A stretch of DNA of 64,000 nucleotides, from the NCBI GenBank assembly GCA_035578175.1, contig JAQMRL010000015.1, positions 20,658,447 through 20,722,446 of the forward strand. The letters are read 5' to 3'. The notes below the pieces were generated by a model that was given only the letters and a program-made list of their open reading frames with translations, was not told the origin of the DNA and did not search any database. The DNA comes from Catonia carolina (Eukaryota > Arthropoda > Insecta > Hemiptera > Achilidae). Of this stretch, positions 1-10,566 are shown piece by piece; the first letter of the stretch is position 1; every line of letters starts with the position of its first letter. The position numbers and the translations under genes are program-made.

Positions 1-1230
1 TGTTACCTTTTCTATAACTGTTATTCATTTTGTTTTCAGTAAATGTTTTCAAAAATTATAAATAATTTAGTTTTTCTTTTCGAAGCAATACCATTGGGTA
101 TTGTCTTCGTCATGTGAACACTTTCATGTTATTTACTTATAGTTTTGTTTTTAAACTGATTGTAAATAATCTCAGATGAAAATAAAGTTATACAGTAATG
201 AAATATAAAGAAAAATAAATTTATATTTAGATTCACATTGCTAAATCGGGCATAATAAAAGAAAGATAGTTATTTAAATTTTATATTAGTTGCGGAAATT
301 AACAAATAACATAACTATAATAATAGGAAAAGAATTTGAAGAACAAATAAACATCACGAAAATGTTATTGTATTAGTGAATATTTACATGCAAGAAAAGT
401 TTATTGGTTTCACAAAGTTTTAATTTTTCTTAAAGTTCAGTCAAGTTGAGTCTTTGTGACATCTATTTTTCTGTCTGTAATTACTTCTTATAAATTAGTT
501 ACATTTCTTTTCTCCCTCTCTCTCTTTTTCAACTTCATTTTCCTTCCATCATCAAATTATTTTATTTGTTTTTGATCGTCATTTTTCTTCCTTATTATAT
601 TCTTCTCTTTCTAAGCTACTGTTTTCTTTATTCGTTAAATTTTTAAGTTATTTTTTCTTATTCAAAATAAAGTTAGCGGTAAAAAAACATATTTTTTTGT
701 TCGTGTCTAATCAGTTAATGTAACGGCGAGTAATTTAAAGTCTTTTACAATTTCTTTAACTATGTTTCTCAAGCCTTAAGGAATAATTTTTTTAAATTAT
801 AGGTCTACAAAAAAGTTATATCTGTAATAAAACTTTTTCTTTATTGAACTTCATTTATCTTTAATTATGTTAATTAATTCAAGAGAAATCTCATTTCTTA
901 TTAAAATAATTATTCTTTTAAGTTTGTTTTCTTCTATTCTGATTGGTTTAAATCACTTTGATGTTTAATTATATTTTTAGGGACAAACATTTTTTAATGA
1001 CTTTTTATTTGTCAATCAGATACAATTCTCTTCATACATTCTGTACTTCAATTTTATATACAGGCTGTGCCTGAAATTTACTTTCAGAGATTGATCTTTG
1101 CATGAAATAAGGAAAACAATTCCAATAAGCGTAAATTCGAAAACTTTCATATTCTGTTTACCCGCCAGTTAGTTTTTTTAATTTTTTATTTACAACTGCC
1201 ATCTAGTTTGGGACTAATAAGCCATATTTT
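1..1230. other. AT-rich sequence with no recognised feature
   Basis: Low-complexity AT-rich DNA. Both strands lack a convincing ORF, tRNA-like box pair, TIR or long tandem repeat. A pyrimidine-rich patch lies near 505-640. Confidence 0.6.
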
Positions 1231-1242
1231 CTTACCTAAATA

Positions 1243-1565
1243 GTTGTTGTTGTTTAGATCATCACCAGAGAGGCTGGTTTGAACCTCTAAGAGGTTTTAC
1301 TAAGTAAAACGAGGAGTAAAGTGGTTTATAATTGCCTTCCTCACTGATTAAAAAAGTATGCACAATGCCAGGCCCTCTAAAAGCATCTACTTTCCACCCT
1401 GCAAATGACACCTGCACTTCATTTCTTACAGGTACTGGCTATATAATGATGAAATTCATTACTCTCAGAGGAGATAACTCTGACTAATGTCTTTTACACC
1501 TCAACCTCTTCTGTTATTTAATGTTTCAGTCGTGTAATTGGCTGGCCATGTGATAAAAAACAAAA
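1243..1565 (+). repeat. R400 interspersed repeat, 3'-truncated
   Basis: This is one copy of a repeat of about 400 bp that occurs at least twelve times in the window. In this orientation it starts with a GTT-rich stretch and the motif catcagccgaaaggctgg (diverged here). It then has gaggtggtttaccattgcc, an oligopyrimidine stretch, and a tail reading ttggctgaccatgtgataag. This copy stops in the tail, where a Mar-A fragment begins. Its class is unsettled: it could be a SINE read in the opposite sense (a (CAA)n tail on the other strand) or the untranslated end of LINE-B, because LINE-B coding fragments at 5.3 and 30 kb run directly into it. Confidence 0.75.
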
Positions 1566-2217
1566 TATTTGTAACGTGGTTTTTACTTATGATCTGGGAA
1601 CGAAGCGCCAATCCATGCACTAGAAGAGCCAAACTTCAACGAGAGCCAAAAAATCTCGAATAAGAAAGTCAAAATTTAAAGTAATGATGATTGCTTTTTT
1701 TTTATATCCATGGGATTGTGTACCTTCACTGGGTTCCTGAAGGTCAAACAATTAATCAATATTACTACCGTAAGGTACTTTCTAAAATACGTCAAAGAGT
1801 AAGGAAAAAAACACCCCGAAATGTGGAAGGACAAATCATGGGTTCTCCACCGAGACAATGCGCCAGCTCATTCCGCGTTATCTGTTAAGAGGTCCTAGCC
1901 AAGTACAGCATATCAGTGTTAGAACATCCACCTTATTCACCAGATCTTGCACCATGTGACTTCTACCTTTTCCCTAAGGTGAAATTAAAAGGGGTACGAT
2001 TTGAGTCTGTGGAAGCTGTAAAAGAGAAAGCGGCACGTGTCCTGAAGGAACTGACAGAAGATGACTTCCAGCACTATTTCCAACAATGGAAAATTTGCAT
2101 GGAGCGTTGTAGGGATAGAGAAGGAGTGCATATTGAAGGTGACAATACGTGATTATGTATAAAATTAAAATTTAATTTTTTACAACGTCAGTCTTGTTAT
2201 TTAATAGCCACACCTCA
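1566..2217 (+). pseudogene. Mar-A mariner transposase fragment (DD34D), 5'-truncated
   Basis: This is the 3' half of a mariner-type cut-and-paste transposase gene, followed by its 3' terminal inverted repeat. The region from 1570 carries diverged remains of the first catalytic block. After frame breaks, 1916-2152 encodes HPPYSPDLAPCDFYLFPK, which contains the third catalytic Asp, then the usual C-terminal helix region. The element ends at 2217 with the Mar-A TIR (reverse complement tgaggtgtggctattaaata), followed by the TA target dinucleotide. The N-terminal helix-turn-helix and the 5' TIR are missing. The reading frame is broken, so no protein is expected. Related copies lie at 42.2, 46.4-52.3 and 53.7 kb. 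Confidence 0.85.
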
Positions 2218-2219
2218 TA

Positions 2220-2587
2220 TTTTTTTTTTGTAACTATTGATTATAGTTTTATTTTTTTAGTCACTAATTACGTTTGGTGTTGATTTGACTTTAAAACAAT
2301 AAATTATAAAAAGTACCCAAGAAAGTAAGAATTAACCTCAAAAAATACAAGATACAAATTGAAAACCCTTTCTTTATTTTTCAAAAAAAAAGACTTATTT
2401 ACTTTGTATTAACTTTCTTTTAACGCTTCGTATATTCTTATACTTTGAAAACTTTCTTTCAAAGAGGCAAACCAGGAAAACTTATTTCGATGGCTCATCA
2501 AAACACTTTCAATGTAACAAACTACAATACGGCTTGTAATACCGTATTTTCTTTTTAAAGAATCCAAACAAGTTCAATTCGATTTAT
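2220..2587. other. AT-rich spacer, nothing recognised
   Basis: No ORF, TIR or repeat match to the rest of the window was seen. Confidence 0.5.
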
Positions 2588-2745
2588 CTTGGAATAGAAT
2601 GTTTTATATTTTTACGAATGTGATTGTAATAGATTATTACTAAATCGCAAAACGCATCATACCTGTAAATGTTTGTTCATAATATTAACGAATAATAAAA
2701 ATAGTATTGATAAATAGCAATTCTGAAAATTCAATTGAAAATCAA
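2588..2745 (+). repeat. Direct repeat D, first copy
   Basis: A segment of about 155 bp, beginning tcttggaatagaatg, recurs in the same orientation at 3678-3831. The two copies differ by a few substitutions and small indels. They bracket an HLE copy. The block does not resemble any named family; it may be part of a larger repeat or a local duplication. Confidence 0.8.
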
Positions 2746-2753
2746 TAGTTTTC

Positions 2754-2768
2754 CCGCGCTCAGCGCGG
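2754..2768. other. GC-only hairpin
   Basis: CCGCGC and GCGCGG form a perfect 6-bp stem with loop TCA in a strongly AT-rich context. It is flanked by near-inverted gaaaattcaatt / attttcaattc. Such a hairpin close to an element end is typical of Helitron 3' ends, but no clear CTRR terminus follows. Confidence 0.5.
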
Positions 2769-2798
2769 TTAGAATTTTCAATTCAAAGTGTAGCTTTT

Positions 2799-3667
2799 TA
2801 CTTTCTCTTGCCTATATGAATATATAGAAAGGAAAGTATTGTTTTCATGTCGATTTTTCGAAATCGAGTTTTCACCTGATCTATACGTTTTCAGACCCCC
2901 TGAACCCAAAAAACATGTTTTTAGCGATTGGTCTGTGTGTGTGAGTGTGTGTGTGTGTGTGCGCGTGTGTTAACAGAATATCTCAAGAACGGAACATCGT
3001 ACAAACTTGAAACTTGAAACTTAAGTTACATACCACTACCGGACCCGACACGAACATTTTCATCTAAATCGGTCAACCGGAAGTAGTAGTTTATTCGTAT
3101 AATTTTTCACTTTTTTGCGATTTTTTCAAAAACTGGTCCTACGATTGTTTTTAAAATCGCCTGATTTACTAAATTTTTTATTCTCTAAAAGATAGGGTAG
3201 GCGCCTTGTTTGCTGAAATTCTTGGTGAGGCTGTTTTTACGTAAAAAAAGTGTTATTTTAAGATTACGGCTTTAATATTAATTTTAGAGCAAAAATGTAT
3301 ATAATAAAAGTTGTAGAGAATTTAAAAACCTACAACTTTTATTTCAAACATTTTTTTTATAATGCTTAGTTCAGCGGTAATTAGCGATTTTCTGTTTTTT
3401 CTTACGGAAACGTGTGAAAAATCGATTTTTTTAAGATTTCGGCCTTAGTATGCACTTTACGACAAAAGTGTATATAAAATTTATAGAAAATTATAAGATC
3501 TACAACTTTTATTTAGAGAATTTTTCTCTACAGAGTTTAGTTTAGCGTGAAAGTGTGATTTTCCGTTTTTTTAAGCCAAATTGAGTTCGATTTTCATTTT
3601 GCGTCATTCACTCATGATTAAAATAAGGTTATGTTTTTGAGGTTAGTTTTTGTTTATTTCTAATAGA
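2799..3667 (-). mobile_element. HLE copy 1 (reverse orientation), 5'-truncated
   Basis: It reads tactttctcttgcctatatg at the left, with the CCTATAT hairpin, a (TG)n tract near 2938-2970, the motif cggtcaaccggaagtagtag, and both internal units. It stops in the atttctaata region before the usual TCACACCAGA end. Direct repeat D follows almost immediately. Confidence 0.85.
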
Positions 3668-3677
3668 AAAGAATAGT

Positions 3678-3831
3678 TTCTTGGAATAGAATGTTTTATA
3701 TTTTACGAATGTGATTGTAATAGATTATTACTAAATCGCAAAACGCATCCTACCTGTACAGTTTTGTTCATAAGATTAAGGAATATAAAAATAGTAATGA
3801 TAAATAGGAATTCTGAAAATTCAATTAAAAA
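3678..3831 (+). repeat. Direct repeat D, second copy
   Basis: Homologous to 2588-2745. Its right end is cut by the insertion of the HLE fragment at 3832; the homology to the first copy stops there, before the GC hairpin. Confidence 0.8.
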
Positions 3832-3943
3832 TCTGGTGTGAAACACTCACACAACTTTCTCTTGCCAATGCAAATAATTAATAATAAACCTAACATTATT
3901 AATAAAATATTAGAAATAAACAAAAACTAACCTCAAAAACATA
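3832..3943 (+). mobile_element. HLE 5' terminal fragment
   Basis: It starts TCTGGTGTGAAACACTCACA after a run of A and matches the first 112 bp of other copies, then is lost abruptly. The following 290 bp (to about 4230) are not recognised. Confidence 0.85.
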
Positions 3944-4229
3944 TTTTTTTTATTATTATAATAATAGTTTATTATTTTGAGACCGGAACAGGCGATTCGC
4001 CTAAACCCTGTAGTGAAGCAGAAGCAGAAGAGTAAACGCTGTTCAGGCTTCTAGGCTGAGCCTACGATTACTAGTCATCCTTGATTACTTGCTGCCGGGA
4101 ATTTTAGAATGAATTTTAAAAGTGGGTCTATTCAGATTTTCTAGTGTGGTTTATTTTTATTTATTATATAATATTATTACTACTAATAATATTAATATAG
4201 CCTATATGCAATATAATAGTCCGGTTTAG

Positions 4230-5600
4230 AAGAGATGAGAAATGTAAAAGTAGGCAACGAAAACATACAGGAAGTTGGAGAATTCTGCTATCTAGGGAGT
4301 AAAATATCGAAGGATGGTAGAAGCACAAGTGATATCAAAAGCAGAATTACTCAAGCTAGAAAAGCCTTTGAAATAAAAAAAAAATCTGGTGTGAAACACT
4401 CACACAACTTTCTCTTACCAATGCAAATAATTAACAATAAACCTAACACTAGTAATAAAACATTATAAATAAACAAAAAACTAACCTCAATAAACATAAC
4501 CTAATTTTAATCATGAGTGAAAGACGCAAAATGAAAATCAACCTCAGTTTGGCTTAAAAATACGGAAAATCGCTCTTTCACGCTAAACTAGGCTCTGTAG
4601 AGAAAAATGCTATAAATAAAAGTTGTAGATCTTTTAATTTCCTATAAATTTGATTATATATACACTTATGTCATAAAATGCATACTAAGGCCAAAATCTT
4701 AAAAAAATTAATTTTTCACACGTTTTCGTGAGAAAAAAACCCAGAAAATCGCTAATTACCGCTAAACCAAGCGTTATACAAAAAATGTTGGAATAAAAAA
4801 TTGTAGGATTTAAAATTCTCTACAACTTTTATCATATTATAAAGTTTTGCGCTGAAATGCATATTAAAGCCGTAATCTTAAAAAAACAACGTTTTTACGT
4901 GATAACAGCCTCACCAAGAATTTCAGCAAACATGGCGCCTACCCTATCTTGTAGAGCATAAAGAATTAAGTAAATGAGGCGATTTTTAAAAAATCTTAAG
5001 ACCAGTTTTTGAGAAAAAAGTGAAAAATTACACGAATAAACTACTAGTTCCGGTTGGCCGATTTTGATTAAAATGTTCTATATATTCAAGTACGCAAGAG
5101 AAAAGTAATAGCTTACTGACTACAAACATTGATTTACAGATTAGGAAAAATTTCTTAAAACATTATGTTTGGAGTGTAGCGTTATACAAGATTGAAACGT
5201 GAGTGATAAGTACTGTAGAAAAAAAAATGATAGAAGCTTTTGAAATGTGGTCTTATAGGAAAATGTTAAAGATTAGGTGGGTGGACAAAATAAGCAATTT
5301 ACAGGTTCTTAAATGAGTGGATGAAAAAAGCAGTATATGGAAGCATCTTACCAGAAGAAGGGATAGGCTAGTGGGGCATATCTTAAGACATCCAGGTATT
5401 GGGCTATTAATAATGGAGGGTAATATTGAGAGAGTAAATAGTAGGGGGAGGCAAAGATTAGAATATATAAAGCAAATTACAAAAGATGTAGGGTGTTGCA
5501 GGTATGTAGATATGAAACGACTTGCGCAAGATAGACAGCTTGGAGAACTGCATCAAACCAGTCGAGAGACTGATGACAAAAAAAATAATACTCTAAAAAG
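4230..5600 (+). pseudogene. LINE-B reverse transcriptase C-terminal remnant, split by an HLE
   Basis: This is a non-LTR retrotransposon ORF2 fragment, in two pieces around the HLE at 4385-5109. The first piece (4235-4375) encodes a region with FCYLGSKISKDGRST and IKSRITQARKAF, the post-catalytic thumb-like part found in RTE-type insect endonuclease-reverse transcriptases. The second piece (5110-5600) has a broken frame, then TRRRDRLVGHILRH and SRGRQRLEYIKQI, the characteristic C-terminal end. The second LINE-B copy near 30 kb gives the uninterrupted arrangement and so proves the split. No catalytic FADD block remains here. Clade is tentative (RTE-like). Confidence 0.8.
4385..5109 (+). mobile_element. 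HLE copy nested in LINE-B, internally deleted
   Basis: It starts TCTGGTGTG after eight A residues and ends gcaagagaaaagta. It keeps both internal units but lacks the segment with the microsatellite and the conserved cagggggtctgaaaacg block, joining aaaatgttc directly to the terminal hairpin region. Comparison with the empty LINE-B site near 30.25 kb places its borders within a few bases. Confidence 0.9.
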
Positions 5601-5765
5601 AGAACTGTGGCTAAAACTTTCTACACCTATACCTCTTATGTTCTTAAATGCTTCAGTCATATAATTGACTCACCATGTGATAAACGGAACTATTTTTGTA
5701 GCCCTGGAACTAGAGATCGAGTACAAATAATTTAATACTCCATTTGGCAGTTATAGGCAATAAAT
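5601..5765 (+). repeat. R400 3' portion following LINE-B
   Basis: The LINE-B coding tail runs into the last third of R400 (cttaaatgcttcagtcatat through agccctggaactag). This is the same order as at 30.7-31.06 kb and is evidence that R400 may be the LINE-B 3' region. Confidence 0.65.
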
Positions 5766-6774
5766 TACTGTTTGAAAGGTTTTGCGTGATTGCAGTACTT
5801 TCTCCCTCCTGAATAGAAAGAACGGTGAAGGGGAAAGAGGTGGAGAGGTAAAAGAGAGAGAGAGAGAGAGAGTTGATAATACCGAGTAGAAGTAATTTGT
5901 TTAGAAATTTAATAATAAGTTATTTCAAAATTTTGAAAGCATAAAGTTAAGAAAGTTCTTATCACGTAAATGTCATAATCCTCTTTGTAATCCTACTGCA
6001 GCTTCGTTAAATATTGATAAAGATTTTCCTCTTTGTTTTGTACAGATTATATAATCACTGAATATAACTTGTTTTACCATTAAAACAAACCAATATGAAT
6101 ATCCTATATAAGTTAGTTGCTGCAATCATCATTTTATATTGTAGCATAGATTTCTGTTTGTTAAAATCAATTTTTTACATATAATTAATTATAACACGTT
6201 ATTGCAGGGAACTGATTAGTTATAAATAAGAGAAATTCCTTTCAAAATTAGGTCAAATATTTTTCAACAAATTAATTCATTCAAATAAGCAATTACCCCT
6301 ATAACTACTATTAAATTACAACTTTGTTTTTATTCCTAATTTGTGTACATTATTTATTTATTTATTAATTTATTTTTTAAACAAGGTTCAGTTTGGAGAT
6401 TAATTTATTTGGTAATTAAAAATTAGTGTAATTTTCCGGTTAGAATTAATTTTTTCTAGAAACTTCGATGGCTTTCGAAAATATTTTAAAATGTTTAATT
6501 TGGATTATTACAATTGCTTTTCAAACTGTGCATTGCTTAAAAAATAGTTTTCATTCGAAAATAATTTTCTTACAATTATTAAAAATAGTTATTTCATAAA
6601 GTAAAATCCGTTTTTCTCAAAGAATGGCAAAGATCTTTCTAGAACATGTAGCTAACTTACCGATTTTTTCAGTTTCACTTCTGATAAACCTTTTGGAGTT
6701 TCTTGTTTTTGTAAAATTAGCATTTTTATTCAATTAGTCAGTACAATTATTTTAATACTAATACTACTGTCTGC
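5766..6774. other. Unannotated AT-rich block with a (GA)n tract
   Basis: A purine-rich stretch with a perfect (GA)n microsatellite lies near 5853-5874. The remainder is AT-rich with no supported feature. Confidence 0.55.
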
Positions 6775-7173
6775 CCATAACAGACAGGTGGAGTGTCAAA
6801 TTATTTACACTCAATCTATTCGTTGCAGGGCTAAAATAAATAGTTCTGTTTCTTATCACATGGTCAGCCAATTAAATGACTGAATCATTTAAGAACAGAA
6901 GAGGTAGAGGTGTAAAAGACACTAATCAGAGTTACCTTCTCTGAAAGTAATGAATTTCATTATACAGCCAGACCCTGTGGTGAATGAAATGAAGTTGTCA
7001 TTTACAGAGTGGAAAATATGTGCTTTTCAGAGGGCCCGGCATGCTGATAAGCGTACTTTTTCACTCAGTGAGGAAGGCAATGGTAAACCACCTCACTCCT
7101 CGTTTTACTTAGTAAAACCTCTAGAGGTTCAAACCAGCCTTTCGGCTGTTGACCTAAACAACAACAACAACAA
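6775..7173 (-). repeat. R400, full-length copy
   Basis: On the plus strand it begins gcccataacagacaggtgg, includes tggtcagccaattaaatgac and cacctcactcctcgttttac, and ends in the trinucleotide run aacaacaacaacaac. The run passes straight into a SINE-1 copy. The short ORFs across it are shared by other copies only because the sequence is shared. Confidence 0.8.
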
Positions 7174-7445
7174 GCAACCCCATGAGCCAATGAGATGAGG
7201 ATGATGTGTATGACGTGTAAATGAGGTGTAGTCTTGTACAGACCCAGGCCGACCATTCCTGAGAGAGTATGGTTAATAAGACCCCAACCATCAAAGTACA
7301 CCGGCAACCACTGTCTAGTATTCAGATCCGTATAAAAGTAACTTACCTTTACTAGGATTTGAACCAGGAACCTTCGTCTCCAAAAATCAGCTGTTAAACA
7401 GCTGATTTCGGCGACGACTTTACCTCTAGACCAACCCGGTGGGTT
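7174..7445 (-). mobile_element. SINE-1 (tRNA-derived), slightly truncated
   Basis: Read on the minus strand it has the order box A (tggtctagagg), a 27-nt palindrome around cagctgtttaacagctg, a box B-like ggttcaaatcc, and a body containing gatggttggggt. The 3' end with its A-rich tail is cut by the adjoining R400. Confidence 0.85.
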
Positions 7446-8040
7446 AAATTATAACTTAAACGTAAAAGTCGATAAAGTTTATTAATAATAATAATGTCTT
7501 TCCTTTATTGAACAAAATAATATATCTTATCTTACGTAAAACAAACTAACTTAAATAAAATACAAACTTGTAAACTAAAAAATCAAAACCATTACTATTT
7601 ATCTCGCAGGCAATATCACTCATGGTCGTTTGACCGTCAGGGCGGAATTAGACTTTGCATTAAGACAACATAATAATATAAAAAGCAACAAGAGAGAAAA
7701 ATAAAAGTCACAAGTATTTTTTCTTACAAATTTTAGAGTTTGCTATACAATTAACCAAAAGAAAACAAAATTAACTTTCTTGACAATATAGGCTTTTTCA
7801 TAAGAAAACAAAGAAATTATCTTTTTTTTTATTTAACTTTAAATAACATTTAAATTAATGGTGTTAATTTTAAAAATTAATAAAAAATATAAAACCTTAT
7901 CAAAAGTTTACTTATTGTACATCAGTTTACTCAGAAAATCAAGTAGAATTAAATGAACAAACAAAAAAAAATGGTGATTTTTTTTTGAAAATTAGGTTTC
8001 CTTAAATTGTAATACAATGAGCCTACAATGCTGATTTATG
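7446..8040. other. AT-rich spacer, nothing recognised
   Basis: No repeat relationship or coding signal was seen. Confidence 0.5.
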
Positions 8041-8054
8041 TTCAATCAGCCTTT

Positions 8055-8875
8055 TTTTTTTTTTTTAGGCCCTCATTGGAGCAAAATTAATCGATTTATA
8101 GAAGATCCCTAGTTGTTTCTCCTATCCGCCCAGTAGCTCCTCATCCTTTGCGACACTCTCGCCCTATCCTCCACAGTCCAATGTCTGTTTGTCTGCCTTT
8201 TAGGTACTTCTGGAAATTTCGTGTTTGGATTTTTGATCTTATATCCTTCTTCTCTGTTCAAAATCTGTGTCTCTGAGATATCCAGGTCCTGCAGATCCTG
8301 TTGAACTTCCTCAAACCAGGCGTACTTGACTTTGGTTCTCAAAAAGAAATCCAGTACCTGTCTGGTAAATCTGGATTCTGGCAGTCTCCTAAGATGTCCA
8401 AAGAACCCAACACTTCTCTTCCTCATTATCTCGGAAATTTCCTCATTTTCCCTGTATAGAACCGAATTTGGCAACAACCTATACTCATTGTCTACTCTGT
8501 GCTTTTTGTTTATTATTGTTCTGAGGATTCTTCTCTCCGTCTTTCTAAGGTCCTCCATCTTCCCACAGTGCCTCAACCTGCCCAAAGTCTCACACGCATA
8601 CATTACCACAGACTTCGTGATCGTATTGTAGTGCCTCAATTTGGATTTTATGGACATTGACTTCCTCTTATAGGTGGACCATGTCAGTCTTTGAGCTCCC
8701 TTGAGTTTGTTTACTCTTGATTCCATGTTTATTTTTTCGTTTAGATTATATGTGATCACCTCTCCCAAATACTTAAATTTTTTAACTATCCTAATTTTGT
8801 GATTGGCTGCCTCCAGATATCTTGGTGTTTCTGTATTTGTGGACATTATTTCCGTCTTCTCAAAGGAGATTCGCA
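8055..8875 (-). mobile_element. 5'-truncated LINE-A insertion with TSD and poly(A)
   Basis: A recent target-primed retrotransposition product. The 14-bp duplication ttcaatcagccttt lies at 8041-8054 and 8876-8889. On the minus strand the insert ends in a poly(A) run (poly-T at 8055-8066 on plus). It carries an open frame from 8875 to 8109 encoding the C-terminal 255 residues of ORF2: ISFEKTEIM just after the lost catalytic core, FKYLGEVITYN, a GHLRRLPESRFTRQ block, and a basic tail ending in RMRSYWADRR. The frame has no internal stop, so the source element was probably functional when copied. Reverse transcriptase and endonuclease domains are absent because of the 5' truncation. Confidence 0.92.
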
Positions 8876-8919
8876 TTCAATCAGCCTTTACTTACAATCA
8901 GCTCACTAAACCGTAGTTG

Positions 8920-9142
8920 GCTAAACTTACTAAACAATAGACCAAAGGTGACGGATAGATGGTTTAAAGAATTTAGAAATGATATTGAGAAAATCGGAAT
9001 AAACCGAGGAAACTTAATGAAACGAACCAAATTCAGACAACTGTTTACGGACTTTAAGGGTTTTCATGAAGAACAAAAACAGAACAACGGGTGGATTGAA
9101 GAAAGGAGAAAAACCTACCGTAAGAGAACGCTGAGAATGTGA
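8920..9142 (+). pseudogene. LINE-A-like ORF2 C-terminal fragment
   Basis: The plus-strand frame reads RWFKEFRNDIEKIGI, then a KFRQLFTDFKGFHEE block, WIEERRKTYRKRT and a stop at 9140. The order (WxKEI, acidic DIEKIGI, ERRK tail) matches the ends of the LINE-A copies at 8.1 and 17.8 kb but the sequence is clearly diverged. It is therefore an older or sister-family remnant, into whose 5' flank the young LINE-A copy inserted. Confidence 0.6.
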
Positions 9143-9189
9143 GCTGCAAAAGAGCTTCCAGAAACGTCTAGCCACCTCACTTGGTTTAA

Positions 9190-9926
9190 GGTGAGACAGT
9201 CGATGATTTTGACTGAAAATTTCGATTTTCGGTGTTTTATGTTTTTCAGTACTTCAAGCCTAGATCTACCAGGAAGACATTAAATTACGCTAAAACAATT
9301 ATTTTAATGAAAAAATTAAGTATTAGCAGGTTTACCGAGCAAAATTATTATAATGCCGAGAACGAATATTTTTCGTAATTTTATACTTCTCGTTTTAGTG
9401 TAAAGGGAAATTTCAGTTTTGTATTATATCTGCATACTGTTTTTAATATTCTCAAAACTGTTGGTTCAGCTTTCTAACCAACTGTTGATGGGAAATTTGC
9501 ATGTTTGTGTACATTTTGTTTTTGATTTGTGCCTTTTTGTTTTTTGTCTGTTCCCGGAAATTTAGATTTTTAACATTTAGGTAAATTTTTTTCGGAAACC
9601 ATTAAATCTACCATGTAGAAATTTTTACCAGTTATTCTTCTTGTGCATGCACATACACTGGCATTTTTATTACTTCCTCAGATGCTCATAAAATTAGTAA
9701 TAATAAAAAACACGTAGAAAGAAATTTGTAAAAATTCTATATTACTCGTTATTTTATTTTTTATTTTATGGTCCTACAGATTAAATTGAAAAAATTCCAG
9801 TTGCTAGAAAAACCCAACATCGACAAGTGTGTAAAGTTTCATTTTCTTATCTTTAACCAATCCTACGACAAATGTACCTAAAATTTGCAAATTTAACATT
9901 GGCGGGATAGAAAGTACAGTTTCACC
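9190..9926. mobile_element. PB-1, TTAA-flanked MITE
   Basis: Exact TTAA at 9186-9189 and 9927-9930 flanks a 737-bp unit. Its ends are GGTGAGACAGT and the inverse of ACAGTTTCACC, which gives short TIRs with 2 mismatches in 11. TTAA duplication is the hallmark of piggyBac-type insertion. There is no coding capacity, so it is non-autonomous. The short TIR leaves room for chance similarity. Confidence 0.65.
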
Positions 9927-9930
9927 TTAA

Positions 9931-10550
9931 AATTATTGCTCCTGTACGAAAAACAACCGGATTACGAAGAACCTGAATTAAATGTTACAATTTATATTGA
10001 TTTTTCAAAAATGTACCGAGACCAAACAATATTTCCGCTGTAGAGAATTTTTTTTAAATGGAGCTTCGTTCTACGAGAATCTTTTTGTATTACAAAGAGT
10101 ATTAAATTTATTTAATGTTCAAAGCAGAATTTATTCATGAAATAAATTTCAGTACAATTGATACGATTTATCAATAAAGAAAGGTATTGAAATAAAAATT
10201 TCTTCTAACCTATATACGAACATAGCGGATAATAAAATTACACAATATTTAACTGTCAAGGTTCGTTTTAACTGAACTAATATTTTTATACATTTTATTA
10301 TTGTCACTAAACCCAAGAGACTTTGGTTGTTGCTTTCATACAAACCAATGAAATTGGCTTTTCTCCAAATTCCGATCCTTTTATTTTTGAAATTCTAATT
10401 CCATTTAAAACGATGAGGAAAAGAAAGAGAAACATTATCAACTTCTTTAACTGTAAAAAAACCCATTTAATATTATTAGTTTTTTATTTATTTTTTTGTC
10501 AGCTTCCTCTTTTATTACCCGGGAAATATTTCACGTTTAACGGGAGAACT
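9931..10550. other. AT-rich block, no supported feature
   Basis: Two short overlapping ORFs (10149-10343 minus, 10323-10571 plus) have no recognisable domain and look like chance. Confidence 0.5.
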
Positions 10551-10566
10551 GGTGAGAACTACAACT

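Noticed and set aside
6950..7198. 82-residue ORF (NFIIQPDPVVNE) recurring at 37.0 and 40.4 kb
   Set aside because: It lies in R400 copies and is disrupted in most of them. No domain is recognisable.
8326..8631. Plus-strand hydrophobic ORF
   Set aside because: Antisense shadow of the LINE-A C-terminal frame.
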